64,000 nt of DNA, taken from Phycisphaeraceae bacterium (GTDB lineage: Bacteria; Planctomycetota; Phycisphaerae; Phycisphaerales; UBA1924). The stretch spans positions 310,001-374,000 of the forward strand of contig JAHBXL010000001.1 of assembly GCA_019636495.1 (NCBI GenBank), written 5' to 3'. Of the stretch, positions 8,687 to 16,694 are shown one piece after another. The position numbers and the translations under genes were made by a program. Within the stretch, counting starts at the first letter, position 1; each line of letters starts with the position of its first letter. The notes under the pieces were generated by a model that was given only the letters and a program-made list of their open reading frames with translations, did no database searches and was not told the origin of the DNA.

Positions 8687-8919
8687 CACCGACCGTCCCG
8701 AGCGACGGTCGGTGGCACGTTGCACACTCACCGACCGCCCAAGGCTGCGGTCGGTTGCACGTGAGGTATGGAGAGAAAGCGCACCGACCGCGCAAGCCGG
8801 CGGTCGGTTGCTCGTGAGGTGTGGAGTGAAGGCGCACCGACCGCCCAGGGCTGCGATCGGTTGCACGTGAGGTATGGAGAGAAAGCGCACCGACCGCCCA
8901 AGGCTGCGGTCGGTGGCAC
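8687..8919. repeat. Tandem hairpin array, 53-bp period
   Basis: Five copies of a 32-base palindromic module start at 8687, 8729, 8782, 8835 and 8888. Each begins CACCGACCG and ends CGGTCGGT followed by tgCAC or ggCAC. The usual stem is ACCGACCGC / GCGGTCGGT with a loop of about eight bases. The last four copies are spaced exactly 53 bases apart by a 21-base spacer of the type GTGAGGTATGGAGAGAAAGCG; the first copy is offset and diverged. The array lies between the convergent acpS and mscL genes, where it could stop or stabilise both transcripts. Confidence 0.85.
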
Positions 8920-8932
8920 GATGTGGAACAAA

Positions 8933-9400
8933 TCAGCCGCGTTTGGCGAGCAAGTCGCGGATCTCGGTGAGCAGTTTCTGGTCGGGCGTCGGGCCTGGCG
9001 GCGGCGCTGCGGGCTTCTCGTGTTCGAAGCGCTTGCGGGCCGAGTTCATCGCCTTGATCATCAGGAAGATACAGAAGGCGAGGATGACGAAGTTGAGCGC
9101 GACGGTGATGAAGTTGCCGTAGGCCAGAACGGGGCCCATGGCGCGGGCATCGACCAGCGTCGGTGCGACTCCGTTGGCGGCGGTGGTCGCGGCTTCGATC
9201 TTCTCCCGCGCGGTTTCGGTCAGGCCGAAGTACATGTTGGAGAAATCGGCCTTGCCGGCGATGCCGACGACCGGCATCAGGATGTCGTTGATCATCGAGT
9301 TGATGATGGTGCCGAATGCGCCGCCGATGATGACGCCGACGGCCATGTCCATGACGTTGCCGCGCAGAGCGAACTCGCGGAACTCCTTGACGAAACTCAT
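8933..9400 (-). CDS. mscL: Large-conductance mechanosensitive channel
   Basis: 155 residues. MscL is a homopentameric inner-membrane channel that opens under membrane tension to release solutes in hypo-osmotic shock. The N-terminal helix MSFVKEFREFALRGNVMDMA leads into TM1 (VGVIIGGAFGTIINSMINDI). A variable periplasmic loop follows, then TM2 (FITVALNFVILAFCIFLMI) and a cytoplasmic helix (DQKLLTEIRDLLAKR). The length is slightly above the E. coli protein because of the periplasmic loop. It lies 48 bases after the upstream lipoprotein gene on the same strand and ends just before the hairpin array. Confidence 0.95.
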   Translation of the reverse strand: MSFVKEFREFALRGNVMDMAVGVIIGGAFGTIINSMINDILMPVVGIAGKADFSNMYFGLTETAREKIEAATTAANGVAPTLVDARAMGPVLAYGNFITVALNFVILAFCIFLMIKAMNSARKRFEHEKPAAPPPGPTPDQKLLTEIRDLLAKRG

Positions 9401-9448
9401 GTGATTGCCTCCCGAAGAAGAGTGAAGAGAACGCCGAAGCCGCGGCGG

Positions 9449-9919
9449 TCAGCCGGGCACCTTGGCGGACAGGTCCCTGATCGAGGAAACCAGTTTGTCG
9501 ATGGTGTCGCCGAGTTCTTTGGAGAGCGACTCCCAGGCATCCGCGCCGGCGGTCTTGAGTTTGTCGAACTGTACTTCGGCCGTGCCCAACTGCTTCTCGA
9601 TCTCTTTGAGTCCGGACTCGACGGTCGGCTTCACGGCGGCGGGCAGGTCCGCGACTTTGCTCTTGAGTTTGCTCACCTGCTCGCGCGCATCGGCCATGCG
9701 CGGCTCAAGCGAGGCGACGGCGTCGCCGCGGAGTTTCGTGAACGCTTCCGCGGCCTTGTCCTTGGCGCCTTCGACCGCGCCCGCGGCCTTCTGTGCCGCG
9801 CCGGCGAGCGAGCTGCCAGCGCCCGCGCCGGTGGCGCCTTCGGGCGTGCCGGATTTCTCCTCGCACCCGGCGCAGATCATGGTCGCGCCGAGCACCGACA
9901 ACCACGCAATCCTGTTCAT
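9449..9919 (-). CDS. Putative lipoprotein, helical
   Basis: 156 residues from ATG 9919, which has a GTGGAGG ribosome-binding site. The N-terminus MNRIAWLSVLGATMICAGC looks like a lipoprotein signal with acylated Cys19, although the -3 residue (Cys) is not ideal. The rest is Ala/Lys-rich and predicted helical: a glycine-rich linker, then repeated amphipathic segments such as KLKSKVADLPAAVKPTVESG. It resembles small periplasmic apolipophorin- or LEA-like helical proteins only in composition. No family recognised. It probably shares a transcript with mscL, suggesting an envelope-stress context. Confidence 0.65.
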   Translation of the reverse strand: MNRIAWLSVLGATMICAGCEEKSGTPEGATGAGAGSSLAGAAQKAAGAVEGAKDKAAEAFTKLRGDAVASLEPRMADAREQVSKLKSKVADLPAAVKPTVESGLKEIEKQLGTAEVQFDKLKTAGADAWESLSKELGDTIDKLVSSIRDLSAKVPG

Positions 9920-10093
9920 GGGGAAGCCTCCACGGCGCTCGGTCGCGAGACACTCGCGTGCGGACCGCCGGGTGTGCGAATGCGCCCTCATGGTATCAGA
10001 CCGCGGCCGTTGCCGCGGGCGGGTTCGTCCGGAGAGGACGAACTGGATCATGGGCGCGCAGCGGAGGCAGCGGGGTCATAGACTGGGAGCGGA

Positions 10094-10738
10094 ATGCCGC
10101 GACGATCCACGGGCAAGTCGAGCCGCCCTGCCTCGGAACCGGCCGCGCCGCGCGGACAGAGCCGGTGGGCGTTCGTGCGCGAGTTTTTAAGGTCGCCGCG
10201 TGAACTGGGCACGGCGTTTCCATGTTCGCCGGCGGTGGCCCGGGCGATGGTGCGCGGCATCAACACGAGCGGCTGGCGCGCGGTGGTCGAACTCGGGTCG
10301 GGCACGGGCGCGCTCAGCGGCGTGCTCAGCGAGGCCCTGCCGCCCGGGTGCCGGTTTCTGGCTGTCGAGCGGAGCGCGGCATTGGTCGCCGAGTTTCGTG
10401 CACGATGGCCGGACCTCGAAGTCGTAGAGGGCGATGCGGCGGAGGTCGGGGCCATCTGTCGCATGCGGGGCATGCCGAGCGTGGACGCGATCTTCAGCGC
10501 GCTGCCGCTGCGCCTGCTGCCGGAAGGTGTGCAGGACCGCGTGCTGGGGGGCGCATCGCACCTGCTTGCGCCCGGGGGTCTGTTCGCGCAGGTGACCTAT
10601 TGGCCGCGTGCGCTTGCCGCGGGACGCGAGATGCGCGAACGCGTATCGGCACGGATCGGTCCGATCGAGTCGGACAGGCTGGTGGCCGGGAACACGCCGC
10701 CGGCGTGGGTGTTCCGGTGTGTGAGGCCGCGCGACTGA
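10094..10738 (+). CDS. Class I SAM-dependent methyltransferase, PmtA-like
   Basis: 214 residues. SAM-binding motif I is VVELGSGTGALSG at about 64-76, motif II ends LAVERS, and the post-II acidic region includes VVEGDAAEV. The segment FVREFLRSPRELGTAFPCSP before the fold matches bacterial phospholipid N-methyltransferases of the PmtA type and the related rRNA-dimethylase-like group. The substrate could therefore be phosphatidylethanolamine, but this is inference from that short region. The first 25 residues are basic and probably disordered. The gene is divergent from the lipoprotein gene. Confidence 0.75.
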   Translation: MPRRSTGKSSRPASEPAAPRGQSRWAFVREFLRSPRELGTAFPCSPAVARAMVRGINTSGWRAVVELGSGTGALSGVLSEALPPGCRFLAVERSAALVAEFRARWPDLEVVEGDAAEVGAICRMRGMPSVDAIFSALPLRLLPEGVQDRVLGGASHLLAPGGLFAQVTYWPRALAAGREMRERVSARIGPIESDRLVAGNTPPAWVFRCVRPRD

Positions 10739-10817
10739 TCGGCGGGCTCAAGCGCGTGGATGGTCGAGAGAGAACGGTGGTTGGGGCGTGCGAGAGGGGA
10801 CAGGAGCGCGGCTGACC

Positions 10818-11504
10818 ATGAACTCGAGCAGATTGTTGTTGATCACCGCGTTCCGTTTCATCTCGATCGGCGCGTTGGCGGCGTGCGCGGCGGGCGTGTG
10901 CGGGTGCGCATCCACACGCATCGAACTGGCCGAGAAGTTCGGATACGCCAAGCGCGAGCAACTGACCGACAAGGTCAAGGCCGCTCGCGATGGCCAGGAG
11001 GAGGCCAAACAGCAGTTCGAATCGGCACTGGCCGAGTTCATCGCCGTGACCGGTGTCGATGTGAAGGACCTTGAGGCCCGCTACGCCCGGCTCACGCGAG
11101 AGCACGAGCGCAGCAGGGCGCGTGCCGCGGCGGTCACCGACCGGATTCGCAACGTCGAGCGGGTCGGCGAGGCGCTCTTCCGCGAGTGGCGCGAGGAACT
11201 GAAGCAGTACACCAGCGACACGATGCGCATCGCGAGCGAGCGGCAACTTGACCAGACCCGCGCGCAGTACGACCGTCTGGTCGGGGCGATGAAGGCCGCT
11301 GAATCGAAGATGGCCCCGGTTCTCGCCGCGTTCAATGACCAGGTGCTGTTCCTCAAGCACAACCTCAACGCCCGGGCCATCGCCTCGTTGCAGGGGACCG
11401 TCACGCAAGTGCAGGACGATGTCGCGGCCCTGGTGCGAGAGATGGAGGCCGCCATCGCCGAGGCCAACGCGTTCATCGATGAGATGGGGCGGAGTTCGTC
11501 CTGA
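10818..11504 (+). CDS. DUF2959 family lipoprotein
   Basis: 228 residues from ATG 10818. A hydrophobic N-terminus ends in GVCGC, a probable lipobox with acylated Cys. The remainder is a long coiled-coil region matching DUF2959, with typical blocks KVKAARDGQEEAKQQFESAL, FREWREELKQYTS and FNDQVLFLKHNLNARAIASL. Function is unknown; the family is periplasmic and elongated. The 3' end overlaps the convergent gene at 11473 by 32 bases, so the two transcripts are antisense to each other at their ends. Confidence 0.8.
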   Translation: MNSSRLLLITAFRFISIGALAACAAGVCGCASTRIELAEKFGYAKREQLTDKVKAARDGQEEAKQQFESALAEFIAVTGVDVKDLEARYARLTREHERSRARAAAVTDRIRNVERVGEALFREWREELKQYTSDTMRIASERQLDQTRAQYDRLVGAMKAAESKMAPVLAAFNDQVLFLKHNLNARAIASLQGTVTQVQDDVAALVREMEAAIAEANAFIDEMGRSSS

Positions 11505-12117
11505 TCGCGGACGTGGTCGCGGCCTGCGCCAGTTCTGCCACGCCGCGCGAGCGTGCCGTGATGACCTTGGGGCCTCGGTAGAGTTCCGAGACCTTATGGT
11601 TCAGTTCGGTCGAGGCCCAGATCACGACCCGGTCGGCCCAGACCAGGTCGGCTTCGGCCTGGACACGTCGCCGGGCGATGGTGCCGTCGACAAGTCGCAC
11701 CTCCAGTCGGTCGGCGATCTGTCGCAGAAGGTCCTCGCGCGTGGCCGCGGACCCGCCCACGACCACGAGCCGCTTCCAGCCGGCCGCGTCGAACGCGCGG
11801 ACCATCTCGTCCACCGCGCTGCGGTTCCGGGAACCGCCGCAGACTTCGCAATCGGCCTGTGTCGCGGCGGGCGCGGGTGCTCGGCCGCCGCCGATCCCCG
11901 CCGCCATGCTCGAGCAGTCTCCGCGGGAGCAGACGCGGACAAACGCCGCTCGCAGCGCACCGGCCACCCGGTCGCGTTTGTCCAGTGCGATGCGGTCCTT
12001 GCGCGGGTTGGAGAGTCCGGCCGCTTCCAGCGCGCCGGCGTAGAGCGAAGTGTCCCCCCCGTACCCCAGTTCGCGCAGCAGGTCGACCTTGGCGATGTCA
12101 TGCGGCGCGGGCCTCAT
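11473..12117 (-). CDS. Conserved hypothetical protein with CxxCGGS motif
   Basis: 214 residues. The N-terminal half is helical with an Arg/Asp-rich segment and a Cys pair (VCSRGDCSS). The C-terminal half starts with DCEVCGGSRNRSAVDEMV. It then shows an alternating strand/helix pattern (RLVVVGGSAATREDLLRQ, RLVDGTIARRR, DLVWADRVVIWAS) consistent with a small Rossmann-like domain, broadly like DUF2325. I do not recognise a named family. Its ATG overlaps the TGA of the SpoIIE phosphatase (ATGA), so the two proteins probably act together. Confidence 0.65.
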   Translation of the reverse strand: MRPAPHDIAKVDLLRELGYGGDTSLYAGALEAAGLSNPRKDRIALDKRDRVAGALRAAFVRVCSRGDCSSMAAGIGGGRAPAPAATQADCEVCGGSRNRSAVDEMVRAFDAAGWKRLVVVGGSAATREDLLRQIADRLEVRLVDGTIARRRVQAEADLVWADRVVIWASTELNHKVSELYRGPKVITARSRGVAELAQAATTSAIRTNSAPSHR

Positions 12118-14141
12118 TCGGCGTTCTCTTGACGCGGCGGTTCGATGCGGATGACAACGAAGGTGATGTCGTCGCGCTGGGGCGCTGTGTCGCGGAAGCG
12201 GCGGAGGTCGGCCTCGATGGCATCGGCGATCGCCGCGACGGGCGCGTGGGCGTTCTCGCGCACGACGTCGCGCAGTCGCTGCTTGCCGTACATCACTCCT
12301 TCGGGGTTGACGGCCTCCCAGATGCCATCGGTGCCGATGACGATGACATCGCCGGGCCCGAGGCCGTCGCGTGTGTACTCCGCGTAGACCATGTCGTCCT
12401 CGACACCCAGCGGCGCGCTGCCGCCGACAAGTTCGGAGAAGTCGTTGCTCGCGTGGTGCAGGACGATCGCCGGATCATGCCCCGCGCTGGCCCAGCGCGC
12501 CGTGCCTCGCGAGGGGTCGATCGCCAGCAGCACCAGTGTCATGAACCGGAAGTTGCGGTCCGAGTTCAGCACGTGATTCACGCGGTCGAGCATGGTGGGC
12601 AGCGGCAAGCCCCCGGCCGCGGCGCAGCGCAGCGCGGCACGGGCGGAGGCCATGAGCAGCGCGGCGGGCAAACCGTGGCCGGCGACGTCGCCGAGCGCGA
12701 TGAGCGTGCCGCCGCCGCGCGCCGGCGCGGTGTCGATGAAGTCGTAGTAATCGCCGCCGGTGTCGTCGCAGTATCGGCAGCGGCCGACGATCTCGAGGGC
12801 GGGGAGGTCGGGGTCGTGCTCGGGCAGCAGACTCTGCTGGATCTCGGTTGCCAGTTCCATCGTGTGGCGGAGTTCGACGGCTTCCTCCAGCCGCGGCACC
12901 ATCGAGTTGAAGGTCTCGGCGAGCCGGCCGATCTCATCGCGTGAACTGGGCGTTGCGCGGGCGGAAAAATCGCCGCCGGCAAGGCGCTCGGCCGCGGCGT
13001 GCAGGTCCACGACGGGTCGAGTGATCGCACGCGACCTCCACAGCGCCAGGCCCGCGGCGAACACGGCGACGACGCCCGTCGCGCCGAGGTTGCGGTGCCA
13101 GAGGTAGCGGCCGGCCTCGTCGAACTGCGCCTCGGGCTCGACGGCGAAGACGGTCCACTCGCGAGCGCTCATTCGCGCGTAGCCCGCGACCCACGCCGAG
13201 TGGCCGGTTTCGGCCGCGCCGTCGGAACTTGCAAACGACGTGGAACCGCGGGGGCGTTCGTGCGAGCCGCGTGCGATGGGCAGGAGGCCCGCGGCATCGA
13301 CGGGTGCGATGCGGTCGAGCCCGTAGGAGGCCTGCGGGTCGATGGCCTGCTGCTGCCCATCGGTCAATGGTCCAAGACTGCGGAAGTGCAGGTAGGCCAG
13401 CGGGTGCGCGAGGATGACGCCATGGTGGTCGGCGAGCATGAGGTGGCCGAGGTGGCCGATGCGCACCGATGCGATGATCTCCTGCACGCGCTCGCCGCGG
13501 AGTTTGATGACCGCCGCGCCGACAACTCCTCCGCCGGTGTCATCGGCGCGGACCGGCGAGGAGAAGTACACGCCCGCCTCGCCGCTGGTCTTGCCGACGA
13601 GGAACTCGGAGACGTGCGCGCGGCCCGCGAGCGCGTCGCGGCAGTACTCGCGGAAACTCAGGTCCTGCCCGAAGTTCCGAGGGTTCGTGCTGGCAAGACC
13701 GATGCCGCGGGCATCGATGATGAACGCGGATGCGAGGTCGGGGTTGGTCTCGACGGCGACGCGGAGGCGGTGCCCCATGGGATCGGCCAGCGGATGGGCA
13801 TCGGGCCGCGCGGCGGCGGCGGCTGTGCAGAGCATCACCGTTCGCTCGTCCTTGGCAAGCGACGAGGCGAGGCGGGCGGTGTCGCCGATCAACTGGTCGA
13901 GGCGCTCGGCCGCGGCGGCGGCGTGCAGTTCCATGTTCCGCCGCGCTGCGCGCTCCAGTTCGTGCCGGCTCTGCGAGGCGGTCCACCACAGCGCGACCGA
14001 GAGCGGCAGGAGCGAGGCGATGATCATCGCGCCGAAGAGTTTCGCGGCGATGGGCCAGGACGAAGGGAACAGGCTGCCGTGGTTGAGGCTTGGCCCCTGG
14101 GTCGTGCGGATCGCGGGGCGTGGTGCCGATGGCGCGGGCAT
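12114..14141 (-). CDS. Membrane-bound SpoIIE-type PP2C phosphatase with Cache and HAMP domains
   Basis: 675 residues. ATG 14141 gives a short tail before TM1 (about 31-53, AAKLFGAMIIASLLPLSVAL). A large extracytoplasmic region at about 55-345 looks like a double Cache sensor, and TM2 is at about 350-368. HAMP (RPVVDLHAAAERLAGGDF) leads through the helix ATEIQQSLLP to a PP2C/SpoIIE phosphatase domain at about 450-675. The metal-binding DTGGDYYDF lies near 457, and GDVAGHGLPAALLM and GTDGIWEA are also seen. Such proteins dephosphorylate anti-sigma-factor antagonists or related partners. No anti-sigma partner is adjacent in the window; the coupled downstream unknown is the only obvious candidate partner. 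Confidence 0.88.
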   Translation of the reverse strand: MPAPSAPRPAIRTTQGPSLNHGSLFPSSWPIAAKLFGAMIIASLLPLSVALWWTASQSRHELERAARRNMELHAAAAAERLDQLIGDTARLASSLAKDERTVMLCTAAAAARPDAHPLADPMGHRLRVAVETNPDLASAFIIDARGIGLASTNPRNFGQDLSFREYCRDALAGRAHVSEFLVGKTSGEAGVYFSSPVRADDTGGGVVGAAVIKLRGERVQEIIASVRIGHLGHLMLADHHGVILAHPLAYLHFRSLGPLTDGQQQAIDPQASYGLDRIAPVDAAGLLPIARGSHERPRGSTSFASSDGAAETGHSAWVAGYARMSAREWTVFAVEPEAQFDEAGRYLWHRNLGATGVVAVFAAGLALWRSRAITRPVVDLHAAAERLAGGDFSARATPSSRDEIGRLAETFNSMVPRLEEAVELRHTMELATEIQQSLLPEHDPDLPALEIVGRCRYCDDTGGDYYDFIDTAPARGGGTLIALGDVAGHGLPAALLMASARAALRCAAAGGLPLPTMLDRVNHVLNSDRNFRFMTLVLLAIDPSRGTARWASAGHDPAIVLHHASNDFSELVGGSAPLGVEDDMVYAEYTRDGLGPGDVIVIGTDGIWEAVNPEGVMYGKQRLRDVVRENAHAPVAAIADAIEADLRRFRDTAPQRDDITFVVIRIEPPRQENAE

Positions 14142-14178
14142 GGTGGCAGCATACCGTCGGTCGCTCGGCCGAGCAGGA

Positions 14179-14544
14179 TCAGGAATGCGCGCCGACCGGC
14201 GCGCGGTGCGGCGGCTGCATGTGGGCGGGAGTGACGAGCCTGAGGCCGATGATCCCCGCGGCGATGAGGGCGATGCACGCCCACTGCGGAGCGGTGAGGC
14301 GTTCGCCCAGCACAATCCAGCCGGTCAGCGCTGCGCCGATGGCCCCGATGCCGACCCACACCGTGTAGGCGACTCCCAGCGGCAGCGATTGCATCGCCTT
14401 GGCCAGCAGGAAAAAACTGACCAGCATCGCGCCGATGGTCATCACGCTTGGCCAGAGGCGCGTCCAGCCGTCGGTCGTCTTCATGCTGGTCGCCCAGACG
14501 ACTTCGAACAGTCCGGCGACGACGACGTAGATCCATGCAAGCAT
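14179..14544 (-). CDS. gdx: SMR-family guanidinium/quaternary-amine exporter (SugE/Gdx type)
   Basis: 121 residues with four predicted membrane helices. ATG 14544 begins MLAWIYVVVAGLFEVVWATS, with the essential membrane Glu13 of the SMR family. The phrase SMKTTDGWTRLWPS and the second-half signature PLGVAYTVWVGIGAIGAAL fit the SugE/Gdx subgroup rather than EmrE. That subgroup exports guanidinium in exchange for protons. No mini-ykkC or other guanidine riboswitch can fit in the 34-base gap upstream. The gene sits between the metallophosphatase and spoIIE-like genes on the same strand, so it is probably transcribed with them. Confidence 0.85.
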   Translation of the reverse strand: MLAWIYVVVAGLFEVVWATSMKTTDGWTRLWPSVMTIGAMLVSFFLLAKAMQSLPLGVAYTVWVGIGAIGAALTGWIVLGERLTAPQWACIALIAAGIIGLRLVTPAHMQPPHRAPVGAHS

Positions 14545-14578
14545 GGGCGATTGTTGCCGCCGAAGTCCGCCGCGGCAT

Positions 14579-16591
14579 TCACTCGGCCGGAACAAGAACC
14601 GGTGAACCGACCAGCGTCCCGATGGGTCGTGCCCGGCGGTCGGGCGTCTCGGTCCAGGGCGACCTGCCGAACAGCGCGTCCATGTTGAGCAGCAGGAGCG
14701 TGTTCTCGGCGGGGGTCAGACGGCGCGACGGAGAGAAGGTCTCGCCGGTGTACACGGCCCCGCTGCTGATCCGGACGCTGTCCATGCTGCCGCGGAAGAA
14801 CGACATCGGCGCGTTGTCGCTGTTGGGATCGGCCCCGATGAAGATGGGCCGGCGGTTGGCGGTTCGGGGGCCCTGTCCGGCGGTCCGGGCGCGCAGCACG
14901 CCGTCGACGTACATTCGAACCTCTTTCCCGTCGAACACGCCCGCGAGATGGTGCCACTGCCCCGTCTTCAGCGGAGTCTGCGACTCGGCGCGGATGTAGC
15001 GACCCGAGAGGTGCACGGCCATGTGCGGTCGCCCGTTGTTGACGAACAGGCCCCACTCCGAGTTCTCGGCCCGCGAGATGATGCCGATGCGCGATGAAAA
15101 CGAGTCGGCGTTGATCCAGCACTCCACCGTGAACGGTCCATCGGGAATGGTGACCTCGCCCGGTGCCAGACGCAGGGCGTCGGTGCCGGACAGGTGCAAC
15201 GCCAGATCGGGCGTGGCCGCAAGAGGCGGGGGGACCGCGTCGAGATTCAGCGGGATCGCAATGCGCCGCTCGGGCATCGCGTACCGGTGCCCGGGCATGA
15301 GCACGTCGGCGTGCAGCACGAGGTCCGGCGTTCGCAGGAGCGCGTCGATCGAGTCGCCCGCGCGGCGGGCCCGGAACGTCAGTTGGCGCGAGCCGCCCGG
15401 CTCGATGATCGCGTGCGTGTGGTCGGGCGAGAACAGCCATCGAAGGTCCGCCGAATCGGGCGTGATGGTGAAATCGGCCTGTCTGCTGGTGGGGTTGTTG
15501 ATGGTGACCTTGAACTCCTGCGACACCGTGCCATCGGCGCCCAGGGTGAGCGGGCCATCGAACCGAGGCGCGGCGGCGACGAGCCGCGCGCACTCATCGG
15601 CGAACTGGCCGGTGATCTCGCGGACGTCCATCACCTCGCCCACGGGCAGCGCGGCCAGCGCCACCTGCTGCTTGCGCACCGTCACCAGGTGATACTGGTG
15701 CAGCCAGCCGGCCTGCGGGACGGTCTCGCCCTGTCCGCCGCCGACTGTCGCGAGCGTCACGTACTCGATGCCGTCCTTGGGGTCGTAGCGCATGCGGTGG
15801 ATGTGCCCGGCAAAGACCGCCGTCACGTTCCCCGCCGCGACCAGCGCGCGGTGCACCTTGTCCCAGTCGTCGCCATACTGCCCGCCGAGCCAGCGCGGAT
15901 GATGCAGGAAGAGAAAGATGTGGTCGGCATCCGCGGCCTTGCGCAGCGTGTCCTTGAGCCACGAGAACTGCTCATCGCTCATGCGCTGGCACTCGGGCTT
16001 GTTGAAGTTCCGCTCGCCGGTCTCGGGATTGGCCTCGTCGCTGTAGAGCGCGATGAACCAGCAGTTCTTGTGCCGGAAGGCGTACCACAGCGGGCCGAAG
16101 TGCATCTCGTAGTTCGCCTCGTGCTCCTCGGGCGGTCGGCCCTCGCCGCGCCAGTAGACATCGTGGTTCCCGGCGACGGGGAACCACGGGCACCGCAACT
16201 CGTTCATGATCTCCTTGTACTCGCGCATCTGCTCGAGCCAGGCGGGCGTGGTGTTGTATCCGTTGATGAGGTCGCCCACGGTCATCACCAGGTCGGGCTC
16301 GAGCAGGTTGACATCCCGCACCGCATCGGCCAGCACCTTCACGCCGTCGACGGGTCCGCCTGTGCGGTCGCCGAAGACCGCGAACACGAAAGCGTCTTTC
16401 TCTTCCGGGAGCGGCAGTACCACGTCGCTTGCGCGGCTTGTCACGAACCGCGCGGGCGTCGGCACCTCGGTCGGGTGCTTGGGGTTGTGATGGTGGCGAT
16501 GCCGGTCGTGACCGATGTTGTCCTGCGCGGCGGCGTGCGGCCCGGGGAGCACAAGGAACACCGCGACGAGAAGCAGTGCGAGTTTCTGCAT
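14579..16591 (-). CDS. Secreted calcineurin-like metallophosphoesterase with LamG-type domain
   Basis: 670 residues with a signal peptide (MQKLALLLVAVFLVLPGPHA, cleavage near AAA-Q). A His-rich segment HDRHRHHHNPKH follows. The phosphoesterase fold carries the dimetal ligands in order: GDRTGG at 74-79, GDLIN at 106-110, GNHD at 141-144, HHP at 230-232 and GHIH at 262-265. A beta-rich middle region leads to a C-terminal concanavalin-like LamG domain at about 470-640 (FTVECWINADSFSS, WHHLAGVFDGKEVRMYVDG). It is probably an extracytoplasmic enzyme acting on a phosphoester or glycan-linked substrate. The substrate is unknown. Confidence 0.85.
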   Translation of the reverse strand: MQKLALLLVAVFLVLPGPHAAAQDNIGHDRHRHHHNPKHPTEVPTPARFVTSRASDVVLPLPEEKDAFVFAVFGDRTGGPVDGVKVLADAVRDVNLLEPDLVMTVGDLINGYNTTPAWLEQMREYKEIMNELRCPWFPVAGNHDVYWRGEGRPPEEHEANYEMHFGPLWYAFRHKNCWFIALYSDEANPETGERNFNKPECQRMSDEQFSWLKDTLRKAADADHIFLFLHHPRWLGGQYGDDWDKVHRALVAAGNVTAVFAGHIHRMRYDPKDGIEYVTLATVGGGQGETVPQAGWLHQYHLVTVRKQQVALAALPVGEVMDVREITGQFADECARLVAAAPRFDGPLTLGADGTVSQEFKVTINNPTSRQADFTITPDSADLRWLFSPDHTHAIIEPGGSRQLTFRARRAGDSIDALLRTPDLVLHADVLMPGHRYAMPERRIAIPLNLDAVPPPLAATPDLALHLSGTDALRLAPGEVTIPDGPFTVECWINADSFSSRIGIISRAENSEWGLFVNNGRPHMAVHLSGRYIRAESQTPLKTGQWHHLAGVFDGKEVRMYVDGVLRARTAGQGPRTANRRPIFIGADPNSDNAPMSFFRGSMDSVRISSGAVYTGETFSPSRRLTPAENTLLLLNMDALFGRSPWTETPDRRARPIGTLVGSPVLVPAE

Positions 16592-16694
16592 GGGTCAGGT
16601 CCTGTCCTGTTCCGTTGGGACGACTGCGCCCGGGCGACCGCGGAGCGTACCGCATGCGGCCCCGCCCATCCCGGCTCCGGCATCAAGACCGCGC

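Noticed and set aside
8687..8919. CRISPR array suggested by regular 53-base spacing
   Set aside because: Both the 32-base module and the 21-base spacer are repeated, so there are no variable spacers, and no cas genes lie nearby.
14545..14600. Guanidine riboswitch before the SMR exporter gene
   Set aside because: Only 34 bases separate it from the upstream stop, too few for a mini-ykkC or ykkC element, and no paired ACGR loops were seen.
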